Positions 1 through 8,565 of a DNA stretch of 64,000 bases are shown here, piece after piece. The stretch covers positions 124,001 through 188,000 of the forward strand of contig NZ_PJJM01000103.1 in the NCBI RefSeq assembly GCF_002929805.1, written 5' to 3'. Under the pieces are notes generated by a model. That model was not told the origin of the DNA and ran no database searches. It saw nothing but the letters and a program-made list of their open reading frames with translations. How positions within the stretch are numbered: the first letter of the stretch is position 1; every line of letters begins with the position of its first letter. This stretch comes from Cryobacterium sp. Y50 (lineage in GTDB: Bacteria > Actinomycetota > Actinomycetes > Actinomycetales > Microbacteriaceae). The position numbers and the translations under genes were made by a program.

Positions 1-354
1 GTCGGACTCAGCAACCGCATCGATGGTCTCGTGCGCTCTGCCTGGGCCGAGGTCTACGGAACGAGCCTGGCTCTGATCGACCCGTCGACGCCCGACGGAC
101 CGGTAACGGTCTCGATCCGCCCGGAAGACATCGAGTTCGCAGCCGAGGGCCTCGCGGCGACCGTGGTCGCCTCGAGTTTTCTCGGCTCCCTCCGCCGCAC
201 GACCGTTCGTCTGGGCGACGGCACGATTTTGTTTCTGCAACACGGCGTGCGCGTGCATCCGAGAGCGGGCGAAAGCGTGTACGTAATCTTTACCGGGGCG
301 CCGGTCTCGACCGAGCCGGTGGGGCCAGCAAGTGTGGCGCAGCAACAGTACTGA
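1..354 (+). CDS. ABC transporter ATP-binding protein, C-terminal part (TOBE domain)
   Basis: The reading frame is open from the first base and ends at a TGA, so this is the last 117 residues of a gene that starts before the window. The piece lacks Walker motifs but contains the typical end of an importer ATPase of the CUT/iron/polyamine type: a regulatory TOBE-like beta domain with the signature VSIRPEDIEF followed by strands ending in VYVIF. Such subunits power uptake of iron(III), spermidine/putrescine, sulfate or sugars. The substrate cannot be told from this fragment. Confidence 0.75.
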   Translation, partial: VGLSNRIDGLVRSAWAEVYGTSLALIDPSTPDGPVTVSIRPEDIEFAAEGLAATVVASSFLGSLRRTTVRLGDGTILFLQHGVRVHPRAGESVYVIFTGAPVSTEPVGPASVAQQQY

Positions 355-375
355 CGGCAGACCTAGACTGATTGC

Positions 376-1815
376 GTGAGCGAATCCAGGGGCAATCCAG
401 GTGCACGCGCGTTGCTACGGCTGCGTCGCAGGCGTTCGGCCGAGCGCGCGCGGGAGCGCGTGCGGGAGCGCGTGCGCGAGAGTGCGAATCAGGCCGGATC
501 CGAGCTCGTTGCCACGCCGATTGAGGTCGTGACCTCGACTGCAGCCGTTAACGGCGTCGACGAGAATCTGCCAGCGGGCATCCGTTTGGCGGGGGCCTGG
601 TCGTGGCGGTTGATTGTGATCGCCGCCGCTATCGCCATTCTGGTCTTCCTGGTTATTCAGTTGCGGCTGATCGTCATTCCGCTGCTCGTCGCCGTGCTGG
701 TTTCTGCGCTCCTGGTTCCGTTTGTGGCTTTTCTGGTGCGACATCGATGGCCGAAGGGTGTCGCTGTCGCTCTGGCCATGGTGGGTACGCTGGTACTTGT
801 TGCCGGACTGGTCACCCTCGCATCGACGCAGATCGCCGAGGGCACCGTTGGGCTGAGCGAACGGCTCACTCAATTCTTCGACGGCTTTAAGGCGTTTCTG
901 GCCGGCTCACCCCTGCAACTGTCCGAAACCGAGATCAACACCTACGTGCAGCAAGGGTGGGAGGCTCTCCAGGAGGATAGTGCGGTATTCATCAGTGGTG
1001 CTCTGTCGGTCGGGAGTACCCTGGGACACCTGCTGACCGGCCTGCTACTGGCTCTGTTCAGCCTGCTCTTCATCCTCATCGATGGCAAAGCCATTTGGGG
1101 CTGGATCGTGCGAATTTTCCCGAGACGGGCCCGCGCGGCCGTCGACGGTGCGGGAATCGCCGGCTGGACCACCCTCGGCAACTTCGCTAAGGTACAGATT
1201 CTGGTCGCCTCGATCGACGCGGTCGGCATTGGAGTGGGCGCGGCCCTGCTCGGGGTGCCGATGGCCATCCCGATCGGAATTCTGGTCTTCCTCGGCTCAT
1301 TCATCCCCATCGTCGGTGCCGTTGCGACCGGATCGGTGGCGATTGTGATCGCACTCATCTTCAACAACTGGGCTATTGCCCTGGCCATGCTCGGTGTTGT
1401 TCTACTCGTGCAGCAGGTTGAGGGACACGTTCTGCAGCCGCTCATTATGGGAACCGCGGTGAAGGTGCATCCACTTGCCGTCGTGCTCGTGGTGGCTGCC
1501 GGCGCCTTACTCGCCGGAATTCCAGGAGCTCTGTTCGCCGTGCCAGTGGCCGCGGTCCTGAACGCGATGACCAGTTACGTTGCTGGGGGTACCTGGCGGT
1601 CGAGCCCACCGACGGTGCCGACGGTGCCGACGACCGGATCGGTGCTTTGGCAGACCGTGCCGCAGAGCCGACCGGGGTATCGCCCGTCTGGCGCGCCGGC
1701 GCGCACAGCACGGCTGCGCCCGCGGAGCCTCCTCACGTCCCGCTTGGCGTCCGCGCGCGTCACCCCCAAAGATTCGAGCGCATCCGGCGCTCCGCACGAT
1801 AGTTCGGAGAACTAG
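376..1815 (+). CDS. AI-2E family transporter (multi-pass membrane permease)
   Basis: This 479-residue protein has the layout of the AI-2E family (PF01594), whose members are putative exporters or cation/proton antiporters; a quorum-signal role is not implied. A basic Arg/Glu-rich N-terminus (about residues 12-40, with a tandem RERV repeat) precedes hydrophobic segments from about residue 75. A conserved late region at about 290-400 contains GSFIPIVGA and QQVEGHVLQPLIMG, which are hallmark family motifs. The last 75 residues are Pro/Thr/Arg/Ser-rich and probably disordered. The start is GTG, 22 bases after the preceding stop. The stop lies 3 bases before ilvA, so the two may be cotranscribed. 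Confidence 0.85.
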   Translation: MSESRGNPGARALLRLRRRRSAERARERVRERVRESANQAGSELVATPIEVVTSTAAVNGVDENLPAGIRLAGAWSWRLIVIAAAIAILVFLVIQLRLIVIPLLVAVLVSALLVPFVAFLVRHRWPKGVAVALAMVGTLVLVAGLVTLASTQIAEGTVGLSERLTQFFDGFKAFLAGSPLQLSETEINTYVQQGWEALQEDSAVFISGALSVGSTLGHLLTGLLLALFSLLFILIDGKAIWGWIVRIFPRRARAAVDGAGIAGWTTLGNFAKVQILVASIDAVGIGVGAALLGVPMAIPIGILVFLGSFIPIVGAVATGSVAIVIALIFNNWAIALAMLGVVLLVQQVEGHVLQPLIMGTAVKVHPLAVVLVVAAGALLAGIPGALFAVPVAAVLNAMTSYVAGGTWRSSPPTVPTVPTTGSVLWQTVPQSRPGYRPSGAPARTARLRPRSLLTSRLASARVTPKDSSASGAPHDSSEN

Positions 1816-1818
1816 AAC

Positions 1819-3054
1819 ATGCCAGAGACCACCCTCGTCGGACCGACCCTCGCCGAATTCGAGGCCGCTCGCGCGGTCGTCGCCCGGGCTGCGGATGTGA
1901 CCCCGATGGAGAGCTCACGCTATCTCGCCGAAGTATTGGGCGCGCCGGTCTACCTCAAGTGTGAAAATCTACAGCGCACCGGGTCCTACAAGATTCGCGG
2001 TGCCTACAACCGACTGTCGAAACTGACCGAGGAGGAGAAAGCCCGTGGCGTCGTGGCGGCCTCGGCCGGAAACCACGCCCAGGGCGTGGCCTTTGCCGCG
2101 CGCGAACTCGGCATCAAGGCGACCATCTTCATGCCCGTCGGAGTCGCACTGCCGAAACTATCGGCGACGCGGGACTACGGAGCAGAGGTCATTTTGCGCG
2201 GTACGACCGTGACCGAACCGCTGCTCGCCGCAGCTGAATACGCCCGGGAGACCGGCGCGATCCTGATCCCGCCGTTCGACCATGCGGATGTGGTCACCGG
2301 GCAGGGCACGCTCGGACTCGAAATTCTCGATCAGGTTCCCGACCTGGAGACGGTCATTGTTCCCATCGGCGGTGGCGGACTCATCTCCGGGGTTGCCAGC
2401 GCGCTTAAGCAGCGTGCCGCCCGGGATGGGCGACACATACGGGTGATTGGGGTGCAGGCCGAGAACGCGGCTGCCTATCCACCCTCACTCGCCGCTGGCG
2501 AAGCAGTGACGATCAACATGCTCCCGACTATTGCCGATGGCATCGCGGTGGCCAAACCCGGGTTGCTGAACTTCAGCATCGTGCGCGATGTTGTCGATGA
2601 GATCGTGACCGTCACCGAAGACGACACCGCCCGGGCGCTTCTGGTGCTGCTCGAACGCGCCAAGCTCGTGGTCGAACCGGCCGGAGCCGTTGCGGTCGCC
2701 GCCATCCTGGCCGGCAAGATCACACCCACCGGGCCGACCGTGGCTATCCTCTCCGGCGGAAACATCGACCCGCTGCTGATGCAGCGCGTGATCAGCCACG
2801 GTCTCGCCGCCTCGGGACGGTACCTGACGCTGCGCATCATGCTGCCCGACCGTCCGGGTCAGCTGGCTCGAATCTCCGAGCTCCTCGCCGAAGCTACGGC
2901 CAACGTCATCGAGGTACTGCACACCCGACACGGCGTCGGACTGCAGATCAGCGAGGTCGAACTCGACGTCAGCGTCGAAACGCGCGGGCCGGAGCACCGC
3001 CAGCATGTCGTCGACACGCTGCGCGCCGCCGGCTACGATCCCCAGATCGACTAG
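1819..3054 (+). CDS. ilvA: Threonine ammonia-lyase (threonine dehydratase) with C-terminal ACT domain
   Basis: A 411-residue PLP enzyme converting threonine to 2-oxobutanoate and ammonia, the first committed step to isoleucine. The PLP lysine lies in GSYKIRGAYN (K58). The substrate loop SAGNHAQG is at about 82-89 and the phosphate-binding glycine loop PIGGGGLISG at about 175-185. Residues from about 330 form an ACT domain (TLRIMLPDRPGQLARISELL), the regulatory fold of the shorter IlvA/TdcB-like forms. Length and order match that class. The ATG start is 3 bases after the upstream stop. Catabolic and biosynthetic forms cannot be separated by sequence alone. Confidence 0.92.
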   Translation: MPETTLVGPTLAEFEAARAVVARAADVTPMESSRYLAEVLGAPVYLKCENLQRTGSYKIRGAYNRLSKLTEEEKARGVVAASAGNHAQGVAFAARELGIKATIFMPVGVALPKLSATRDYGAEVILRGTTVTEPLLAAAEYARETGAILIPPFDHADVVTGQGTLGLEILDQVPDLETVIVPIGGGGLISGVASALKQRAARDGRHIRVIGVQAENAAAYPPSLAAGEAVTINMLPTIADGIAVAKPGLLNFSIVRDVVDEIVTVTEDDTARALLVLLERAKLVVEPAGAVAVAAILAGKITPTGPTVAILSGGNIDPLLMQRVISHGLAASGRYLTLRIMLPDRPGQLARISELLAEATANVIEVLHTRHGVGLQISEVELDVSVETRGPEHRQHVVDTLRAAGYDPQID

Positions 3055-3108
3055 CGCCTCCGGTCACGCGCATAACTCCAGCAACTCGTGACGCTTCCAG
3101 AGCGGATA

Positions 3109-3130
3109 CCCGGCATTCCGGGCAACTTTT
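3109..3130 (+). terminator. Probable terminator hairpin after ilvA
   Basis: A short perfect stem cccgg/ccggg with a 4-base loop (3109-3122) is followed by caactttt. It lies 55 bases after the ilvA stop. The T-run is short and the stem only five pairs, so the call is tentative. Confidence 0.4.
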
Positions 3131-3190
3131 CTGCCGCGGCCGCAATTTGCAGGAGTTGTGATGTTGCACGCGGGTGTTTTTCGGGGCGAT

Positions 3191-3289
3191 GGGGGCTAAT
3201 TCAGGAAACTGAGGCGGCCAGCAGCGGTATGCCGCATTTTGGCTGGCCGCCGAGTAGTCGACCGACCCGGATTTCCTGAATTAGCCACC
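3191..3289. repeat. Nested perfect inverted repeats between convergent ilvA and greA
   Basis: Outer arms ggctaattcaggaaa (3194-3208) and tttcctgaattagcc (3272-3286) are perfect 15-base complements. Inside them ggcggccagc (3213-3222) pairs with gctggccgcc (3242-3251), and the centre gcggtatgccgc (3224-3235) can pair again. The whole 99 bases could fold into one long imperfect hairpin. It lies between convergent genes, so it may be a bidirectional terminator, but its size and terminal-repeat layout would also fit a small non-autonomous element. No second copy was noticed in this window. Confidence 0.6.
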
Positions 3290-3352
3290 ACACCGGCCGG
3301 CTCCTGTCGTCGGCGAGCCCGGAAGTGACCCCAAAAAGCTAACCGGTTCGGT

Positions 3353-3844
3353 TCAGGCGCCGGTGAACGTCTCCACGTTGGAGATCTGCACGGTGATCTC
3401 CTTGCCGGTGGGAGTGGTGTAGCTCGTCTTCGCGCCGACCTTGAGGCCGATGATCGCCGCGCCAAGCGGGCTCTGCTCGCTATACACGTCCAGGTCGCTG
3501 TTGGCGGCGATCTCGCGGCTGCCGATCAGAAAGCGGCTCTCCTCGCCGGCGATGGTTGCCGTGATGACGGTACCCGGCATGACGGTGCCGTTGCTCTCGG
3601 GGGCGTGGCCGACCTCGGCGGTGCGCAGCAGTAGGGTGAGCGTGCGAATGCGCGCCTCCATCTTGCCCTGCTCTTCTTTCGCCGCGTGGTAGCCCGAGTT
3701 CTCCTTGAGGTCGCCCTCTTCCCGTGCGGACTCGATCTTCTTCGCGATGTCGACCCGGCCAAAATTGCTCAGCGACGCCAGTTCCGCTGCGAGGCGGTCA
3801 TGGGCCTCCTGAGTTAGCCAAGTGACCGTTGTATCGGTAGCCAC
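3353..3844 (-). CDS. greA: Transcription elongation factor GreA
   Basis: A 163-residue GreA: it binds the RNA polymerase secondary channel and stimulates cleavage of backtracked transcripts. The N-terminal half (about 1-80) is the antiparallel coiled coil, with a patch such as SAREEGDLKENSGYH that carries the acidic tip D/E residues. The C-terminal half is the FKBP-like domain with SPLGAAIIGLKVG. The start is GTG, with GGAGA about nine bases upstream. It is a stand-alone gene facing ilvA, and DUF4307 and mca follow upstream, a neighbourhood common in Actinobacteria. Confidence 0.95.
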   Translation of the reverse strand: MATDTTVTWLTQEAHDRLAAELASLSNFGRVDIAKKIESAREEGDLKENSGYHAAKEEQGKMEARIRTLTLLLRTAEVGHAPESNGTVMPGTVITATIAGEESRFLIGSREIAANSDLDVYSEQSPLGAAIIGLKVGAKTSYTTPTGKEITVQISNVETFTGA

Positions 3845-3941
3845 GAGTGATCTCCTTCAGTACGCTCAAGCGCAAAAAGGCCGGTTGAGGGCCGCGCAGA
3901 TATAGTCGACGCCCGACGATTGCCCAGGCGAATATGTCAGT

Positions 3942-4439
3942 TTAGGTCAGCCAGCACTGGTAAATCAAACCCGTGTTGCTCAGATCGGTGGTGCGCAGAA
4001 CCTCGGTGAATGACCGGTTGTACAGGGTGGAGGGCGGTAGATCGATGATCTTCCAGCCGACGACCGAATAGCTCTCGTTGAGAGCTTGAACCGCGCAGCT
4101 CGCCGTGCGGTTCACCGGCAGCGCCACCTCGAAGGTGACGCTCACGCTGTGCTCATCGATGATGGTGTGCCCGATATCGCGCGCTTCGATCTGAGTGGAT
4201 GCCCCGTCCAGGCCGGTCCACAGCACCCAGGCTCCCAGCACCAAAACAAAAATGCCACCGAGCCCCCACAGGATGCGGCGGTCGCGAACCCCGCGGGCAG
4301 GGGTACGCCCGTAGCGCGATTGGATCGCGGCGCTCTCGGGTGCCGGCGCAGCGGCGATGTCAGATTCATCGAGGCGCTCGGGGTCGAAGCTCGGCTGAAC
4401 TCCGGTAGGCGTGCTGTTGAGGGGCACTGGCGATTTCAC
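3942..4439 (-). CDS. DUF4307-type single-pass membrane protein
   Basis: A 165-residue protein with a Pro/Ala-rich cytoplasmic N-terminus (about 1-50), one hydrophobic segment at about 55-75 (ILWGLGGIFVLVLGAWVLW) and an extracytoplasmic beta-rich domain containing a conserved pair of cysteines (TASCAVQAL and LIYQCWLT). This is the layout of DUF4307 proteins, which in Actinobacteria sit beside mca and greA. The function is unknown. The start is GTG and the gene is divergent from mca, sharing a 70-base intergenic region. Confidence 0.75.
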   Translation of the reverse strand: MKSPVPLNSTPTGVQPSFDPERLDESDIAAAPAPESAAIQSRYGRTPARGVRDRRILWGLGGIFVLVLGAWVLWTGLDGASTQIEARDIGHTIIDEHSVSVTFEVALPVNRTASCAVQALNESYSVVGWKIIDLPPSTLYNRSFTEVLRTTDLSNTGLIYQCWLT

Positions 4440-4509
4440 ACTTCCGATGGAGCGATTAGGCTGGTATCTAGGTTATCTGGCCTAAGGTTATCCGGCATTC
4501 CTGAGGAGT

Positions 4510-5376
4510 ATGGTGACGCTGCGACTGATGGCTGTGCATGCCCATCCCGACGACGAATCGAGCAAGGGCGCGGCAACGTACGCCTACTACCGCAGCCTCG
4601 GCGCTGAGGTCATGATCGTGAGCTGCACGGGCGGCGAACGCGGCAGCATCCTGAACCCGGCACTGACCGGCCATGCCATGGCCGAGCGCGACCTGCCCGG
4701 ACTGCGCCGCCTGGAGATGCAGGGCGCCCAGCAGGCGCTGAATGTGCAGCATCGCTGGCTCGGCTACGAAGATTCCGGGATGGATGAGGGGCAGGACGCG
4801 CCGCCGAACAGCTTCGCCGCAGTTCCGCTCGAGTATTCGGCTGAACCGCTGGTGAATTTGATTCGAGAGTTTCGTCCGCAGGTGCTGATCACCTACGACG
4901 AGAATGGCGGCTATCCGCATCCAGATCACATCCGCTGCCACGAGGTTTCGATGGAGGCCTATCGTGCCGCCGCCGACCCGAGTCGCTACCCGCACACCGG
5001 CGAGTCGTGGCAGATCGGCAAGGTGTATTACGACCGCATCTTCAACCTCGAACGCATCGATGCCATGTACCTGGCGCTGAGCGTGGCTGAGCCGGACTCT
5101 CCGCTGCTTGAGCCGCTCGGCGCGGCCCGCGAGCGCATGGAGAATTACCCCAAGCTGGCCACCACGCACGTTCCCGCCGGTGATTTTCTCGAGGCGCGAG
5201 ATGCCGCCCTGCGCTCGCACGCGAGCCAGGTCACACCCGACAGCAGCTTTTTCTTCTGGCCTAACGATCTCGTCCGCGCGGCCTGGCCCTACGAAGACTT
5301 CCAACTCGTCGAATCGAAAGTAGACACCGCAATGCCCGAATCCGATCTGTTCGCCGGAATCCAGGACGACGAATGA
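4510..5376 (+). CDS. mca: Mycothiol S-conjugate amidase
   Basis: A 288-residue zinc amidase of the LmbE/PIG-L fold. It cleaves mycothiol S-conjugates to mercapturic acids for export, so it detoxifies electrophiles and antibiotics. The metal motif HAHPDDE is at residues 10-16 and the third ligand lies in YPHPDHIRCH near residue 140. CTGGERGSI near 40 is conserved in Mca and MshB; the length and the C-terminus favour Mca. ATG at 4510 is one or two bases after gaggag, so GTG at 4513 may be the true start; the proteins differ by one residue. The stop overlaps the next gene by four bases. Confidence 0.92.
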   Translation: MVTLRLMAVHAHPDDESSKGAATYAYYRSLGAEVMIVSCTGGERGSILNPALTGHAMAERDLPGLRRLEMQGAQQALNVQHRWLGYEDSGMDEGQDAPPNSFAAVPLEYSAEPLVNLIREFRPQVLITYDENGGYPHPDHIRCHEVSMEAYRAAADPSRYPHTGESWQIGKVYYDRIFNLERIDAMYLALSVAEPDSPLLEPLGAARERMENYPKLATTHVPAGDFLEARDAALRSHASQVTPDSSFFFWPNDLVRAAWPYEDFQLVESKVDTAMPESDLFAGIQDDE

Positions 5377-5630
5377 CATCCCTGATTACCGTCGTGCTCG
5401 CCGCAACTCCTGACCCCGATTTCGACCCCAACACCGTCACCCCAGGAGTCGTCGGGTTTTTGGTCTTCTTCCTCATCGCGCTGGCAACCCTGTTGCTTTG
5501 CCTCGATGTGGTGCGTCGCATCCGTCGGACGACCTATCGCGCCGAGATCAAGGCACGCCTCGATGCCGAGGTCGCCGCCCGCGATGCCGACCCGAACGCA
5601 CCGACCACGCCGAGCGACAAGCCCGAATAG
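5373..5630 (+). CDS. Small single-pass membrane protein coupled to mca
   Basis: An 85-residue protein whose ATG overlaps the mca stop (ATGA), indicating translational coupling. It has a short N-terminal hydrophobic stretch, a main transmembrane segment at about 29-47 (VVGFLVFFLIALATLLLCL), a basic stop-transfer region RRIRR and a charged cytoplasmic tail ending in a Pro/Thr-rich stretch. Similar small proteins follow mca in many Actinobacteria. The function is unknown; the coupling suggests a membrane role linked to mycothiol detoxification. Confidence 0.75.
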   Translation: MTSLITVVLAATPDPDFDPNTVTPGVVGFLVFFLIALATLLLCLDVVRRIRRTTYRAEIKARLDAEVAARDADPNAPTTPSDKPE

Positions 5631-5635
5631 GCCCC

Positions 5636-6337
5636 TTACGGGTAGAGCGGATGCGTGGCGATCAGCACTATCGCCGCGAAATGACACAGAAACGCCACGA
5701 CCGTCAAGGTGTGGAAGATCTCGTGAAAGCCGAACACACTGGGGACCGGGTTGGGCTTCTTCAGCCCGTAGACGACGGCGCCGACCGTGTAACAGAGCCC
5801 GCCGACGAGGATGAGCGTCATCATTGCCGCGTTGGCCTGGAAGAAATCCACGATGAACAGCAGTGCGCCATAGCCGAGCAGCAGGTAGAGCGGTACGTAC
5901 AGCCAGCGCGGGGCGTGAATCCAAAACACTCGAAAGAGGATGCCCAGTCCGGCTCCGCCCCAGACCAGCCACAGCAGCAGAGTTGCTTTTTCCGGCGGAA
6001 GCGCGAGCACTGTGATCGGCGTGTACGACCCAGCGATCAGCAGAAAGATATTCGCGTGGTCGATGCGTTTGAGAATGATGCGGGTGCGCGGCTGCCAGTT
6101 AAAACGGTGGTATAGCGCTGAATTGCCAAACAGCAGCATCGAGCTGAGCACGAATATGGCCGAGCTGATCTTCGCCGCCGAGCCCTCAGCGAGCACGAGC
6201 AATACGATGCCGGCGGCGATCGTCACCGGAAATGTTCCCGCGTGAATCCAGCCGCGCCAGGTCGGTTTAACGTCTTCCGGGTGGGCGTCAGCTGCCTCGA
6301 TCAACGGCAGATTGGGGATATCGTGCTCGGTGGCCAT
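5636..6337 (-). CDS. trhA: TrhA/hemolysin III family membrane protein (PAQR superfamily)
   Basis: A 233-residue protein with seven predicted hydrophobic helices between about residues 30 and 230. Family residues are present: SALYHRFNW near 78, the RIDHANIFLLIAGSYTP block near 95-110 and HEIFHTLTV near 208. The histidines and aspartate are the putative metal ligands of the PAQR/hemolysin III fold. TrhA homologues are linked to membrane energetics and fluidity homeostasis; the hemolysin name is historical. It converges on the preceding small gene with a 5-base gap. Confidence 0.9.
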   Translation of the reverse strand: MATEHDIPNLPLIEAADAHPEDVKPTWRGWIHAGTFPVTIAAGIVLLVLAEGSAAKISSAIFVLSSMLLFGNSALYHRFNWQPRTRIILKRIDHANIFLLIAGSYTPITVLALPPEKATLLLWLVWGGAGLGILFRVFWIHAPRWLYVPLYLLLGYGALLFIVDFFQANAAMMTLILVGGLCYTVGAVVYGLKKPNPVPSVFGFHEIFHTLTVVAFLCHFAAIVLIATHPLYP

Positions 6338-6404
6338 GCTGCAAGGATACGACAGGGCTCGGCTGGGTGCCGCGAACGCCCGGGGAGTGGACTAGCGTAA
6401 CTGT

Positions 6405-7190
6405 GTGCAGAAACCCCAGGTACCCTCGCCGCGTGGCATCCTCTATGGGCTGTATCAACGCCGGCTGAGGCGCGGACTTACGCCGGCACACATGCCTCAC
6501 CACGTCGCCATGATCATCGACGGCAACCGGCGCTGGGCCCGGCAATTGGGGTTTCAAACCGCCGCGCACGGTCACCGAGCTGGCGCCGCCAAGATGCGCG
6601 AGTTCCTGGAATGGTGCGATGACCTCGGTATTTCAGTCGTCACCCTGTATCTGCTCTCGTCCGACAACCTCACCCAGCGTCCGAGTGATGAGCTCGCCGA
6701 TCTGATCGAAATCATCGCCGATCTCGCCGAAGAGCTCTCGCACTACCGCAACTGGCGGGTGCAGCAGGTGGGGTCCAAGGCCGGCCTGCCGGAGCCGCTG
6801 GTCGCTGCTCTCGATGCAGCGGATGCCCGGACCAGCGACCATAAGGGACTGCACGTCAACCTCGCGGTCGGCTACGGCGGCCGCACCGAAATCACCGATG
6901 CCATGCGCAGCATCGTCGCCACCCACCACGCCCACGGCGGCACACTGGAGGACCTCGCCGAGACCCTCACGCCCGAACTCATCGGTCAGCACCTATACAC
7001 CGGCGGTCAACCCGACCCCGACCTCGTCATTCGCACCTCGGGCGAGCAACGGCTGAGCGATTTCATGCTCTGGCAGAGCGCGCACAGCGAGTTCTACTTC
7101 GTTGAAGCGCTGGGGCCCGACCTGAGGCAGATCGACTTTCTGCGGGCTCTGCGCGACTTTTCCCGCCGGCAGCGGCGTTTCGGGGGGTAG
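6405..7190 (+). CDS. uppS: Isoprenyl (undecaprenyl/decaprenyl) diphosphate synthase, cis-type
   Basis: A 261-residue cis-prenyltransferase making polyprenyl diphosphate carriers for cell-wall synthesis. The catalytic aspartate is in MIIDGNRRWARQ (D39). The conserved C-terminal blocks DLVIRTSGEQRLSDF and SEFYF bind the isopentenyl diphosphate pyrophosphate. Actinobacteria often have several paralogues with different chain lengths (a short Z-FPP synthase and a long decaprenyl synthase), and this gene cannot be assigned to one by eye. The GTG start is read close to trhA, which runs the other way. Confidence 0.92.
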   Translation: MQKPQVPSPRGILYGLYQRRLRRGLTPAHMPHHVAMIIDGNRRWARQLGFQTAAHGHRAGAAKMREFLEWCDDLGISVVTLYLLSSDNLTQRPSDELADLIEIIADLAEELSHYRNWRVQQVGSKAGLPEPLVAALDAADARTSDHKGLHVNLAVGYGGRTEITDAMRSIVATHHAHGGTLEDLAETLTPELIGQHLYTGGQPDPDLVIRTSGEQRLSDFMLWQSAHSEFYFVEALGPDLRQIDFLRALRDFSRRQRRFGG

Positions 7191-7226
7191 CTACCCTGTG
7201 TTTGACAACCGATTGGATCCGCGCGC

Positions 7227-8348
7227 ATGAATTCACTGCTCAGCTTCACCGACGGTTTTCGTGAGGAACCCGGCTACCTCGACTTCGGTCGGGTCGGCCC
7301 GCTCTCCGAGGCCGTGGTCGCTGAGACCCTCGGCCAGACCGAGGTGTTGTCCCGCGCCCGCCACGGCAGCCTCGACCATCTGGTCGACCAGGATCTGCGC
7401 GCTCGCACGGCAGTGTCGGAGCTCACCAGCTTTGCCGCCGACCAGATCGTGCTACAGCCCAACACGAGCTCCGGACTCATGCAGGCCATGTTTGGTCTCA
7501 CCGGAACCGTGCTGCTCTCGGCCGGTGAGTTTCCCAGTGTTTCGTTCGCCGCAGTGCGCGCCGCCGAAGCCCTGCACGTGGTCACTCCGCTCTGGTTGGA
7601 GACGGATCACGGCCGCGTCACCCCCGGACAAATTCGCGACCAGCTGACCCCGGCCGTCGTGGCCGTCGCCGTCTGCCTGGTCGATTCGCGCACCGGGTAT
7701 CGCACCGACCTCGAGGGCATCCGCCAGGTCATCGGCGATCGGCTGCTCATCGTCGATGCAATTCAGGGCTTCGGAGTCGTCGATGCCGCCTATGCGGCAG
7801 CGGATGTCGTCGCCTCCGGTGGTCAGAAATGGACGCGGGCCGGCTGGGGAACCGGCTTCCTTGCCCTCAGCGAACGGGCGCTTGAGCGCCTGGTACCCGT
7901 GATTTCCGGTTACGTCGGTACCGACACGGACGCTCCCTGGGACGAGGTCACCCCGCCCAGTCATGCTGCCCGGGCCTTTCGGGTGACAGACGGAGACGCC
8001 ATCGCGCAGGCACGGTTCGCGGCTGCGCTCGAGCAGAGTTTCGACGTTGGTGTCGACGTGATCCAAAAGGCCATGAACGAGAACGTGTCGGAGATCATCG
8101 AGCTGGTCGACGAGTTCGTCGTCGATATCGTGTCGCCGCGGGATGTCGGCTCAAGGGCTGGCATCGTGGTACTCGAGCCGCCGGCCGAATTTTTGACCAC
8201 CCTGGTGGCGAGCCTGCACAACCACGGCATCACCGCCACGACGCGTGGTGGCACGGTGCGACTGTGTGTACACGCGGCTCTCGACCCCGACACGGTCACC
8301 ATGCTGCGGGGTGCGCTCACGGCCTACACACTGGCCGCCACGTACTAG
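7227..8348 (+). CDS. Aminotransferase class V-fold PLP-dependent enzyme
   Basis: A 373-residue fold-type I PLP enzyme resembling the cysteine desulfurase/kynureninase/isopenicillin-epimerase group. The PLP lysine is in ASGGQKWTRAGWGTGF at about 207, the aspartate binding the pyridine nitrogen is in LLIVDAIQGFGV at about 173, and LQPNTSSGLMQAM near 76 is the cofactor-phosphate loop. No active-site cysteine typical of IscS/SufS was seen, so it is unlikely to be the housekeeping desulfurase. The substrate is unknown. The ATG lies 36 bases after uppS. Confidence 0.8.
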   Translation: MNSLLSFTDGFREEPGYLDFGRVGPLSEAVVAETLGQTEVLSRARHGSLDHLVDQDLRARTAVSELTSFAADQIVLQPNTSSGLMQAMFGLTGTVLLSAGEFPSVSFAAVRAAEALHVVTPLWLETDHGRVTPGQIRDQLTPAVVAVAVCLVDSRTGYRTDLEGIRQVIGDRLLIVDAIQGFGVVDAAYAAADVVASGGQKWTRAGWGTGFLALSERALERLVPVISGYVGTDTDAPWDEVTPPSHAARAFRVTDGDAIAQARFAAALEQSFDVGVDVIQKAMNENVSEIIELVDEFVVDIVSPRDVGSRAGIVVLEPPAEFLTTLVASLHNHGITATTRGGTVRLCVHAALDPDTVTMLRGALTAYTLAATY

Positions 8349-8455
8349 CATTCGCCGCCGGCATACCCGGCGTCCGCCCCAACATGAGGTGAACGTCAGA
8401 TTTCGGTGGGCGTGTCGGGTTTCTTTTTCCGGCCGCACGTCGTAGCGTCGCTTTC

Positions 8456-8474
8456 ATCAGGTACGGCACCTGAT
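8456..8474. promoter_or_regulatory. Perfect 7-bp inverted repeat upstream of phoH2
   Basis: The sequence atcaggtacggcacctgat is a perfect palindrome with 7-base arms and a 5-base centre, about 90 bases before the phoH2 start. Size and symmetry fit an operator for a dimeric repressor, but no regulator is identifiable. Confidence 0.35.
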
Positions 8475-8565
8475 CGAGACGGCCATATAAGTACGGCTCG
8501 AGAATTGCTTGATGGCCAGCTCGCCAAAGTGATCTGCGTCTTCGTGACGCAGGGTGGGAATGGCC

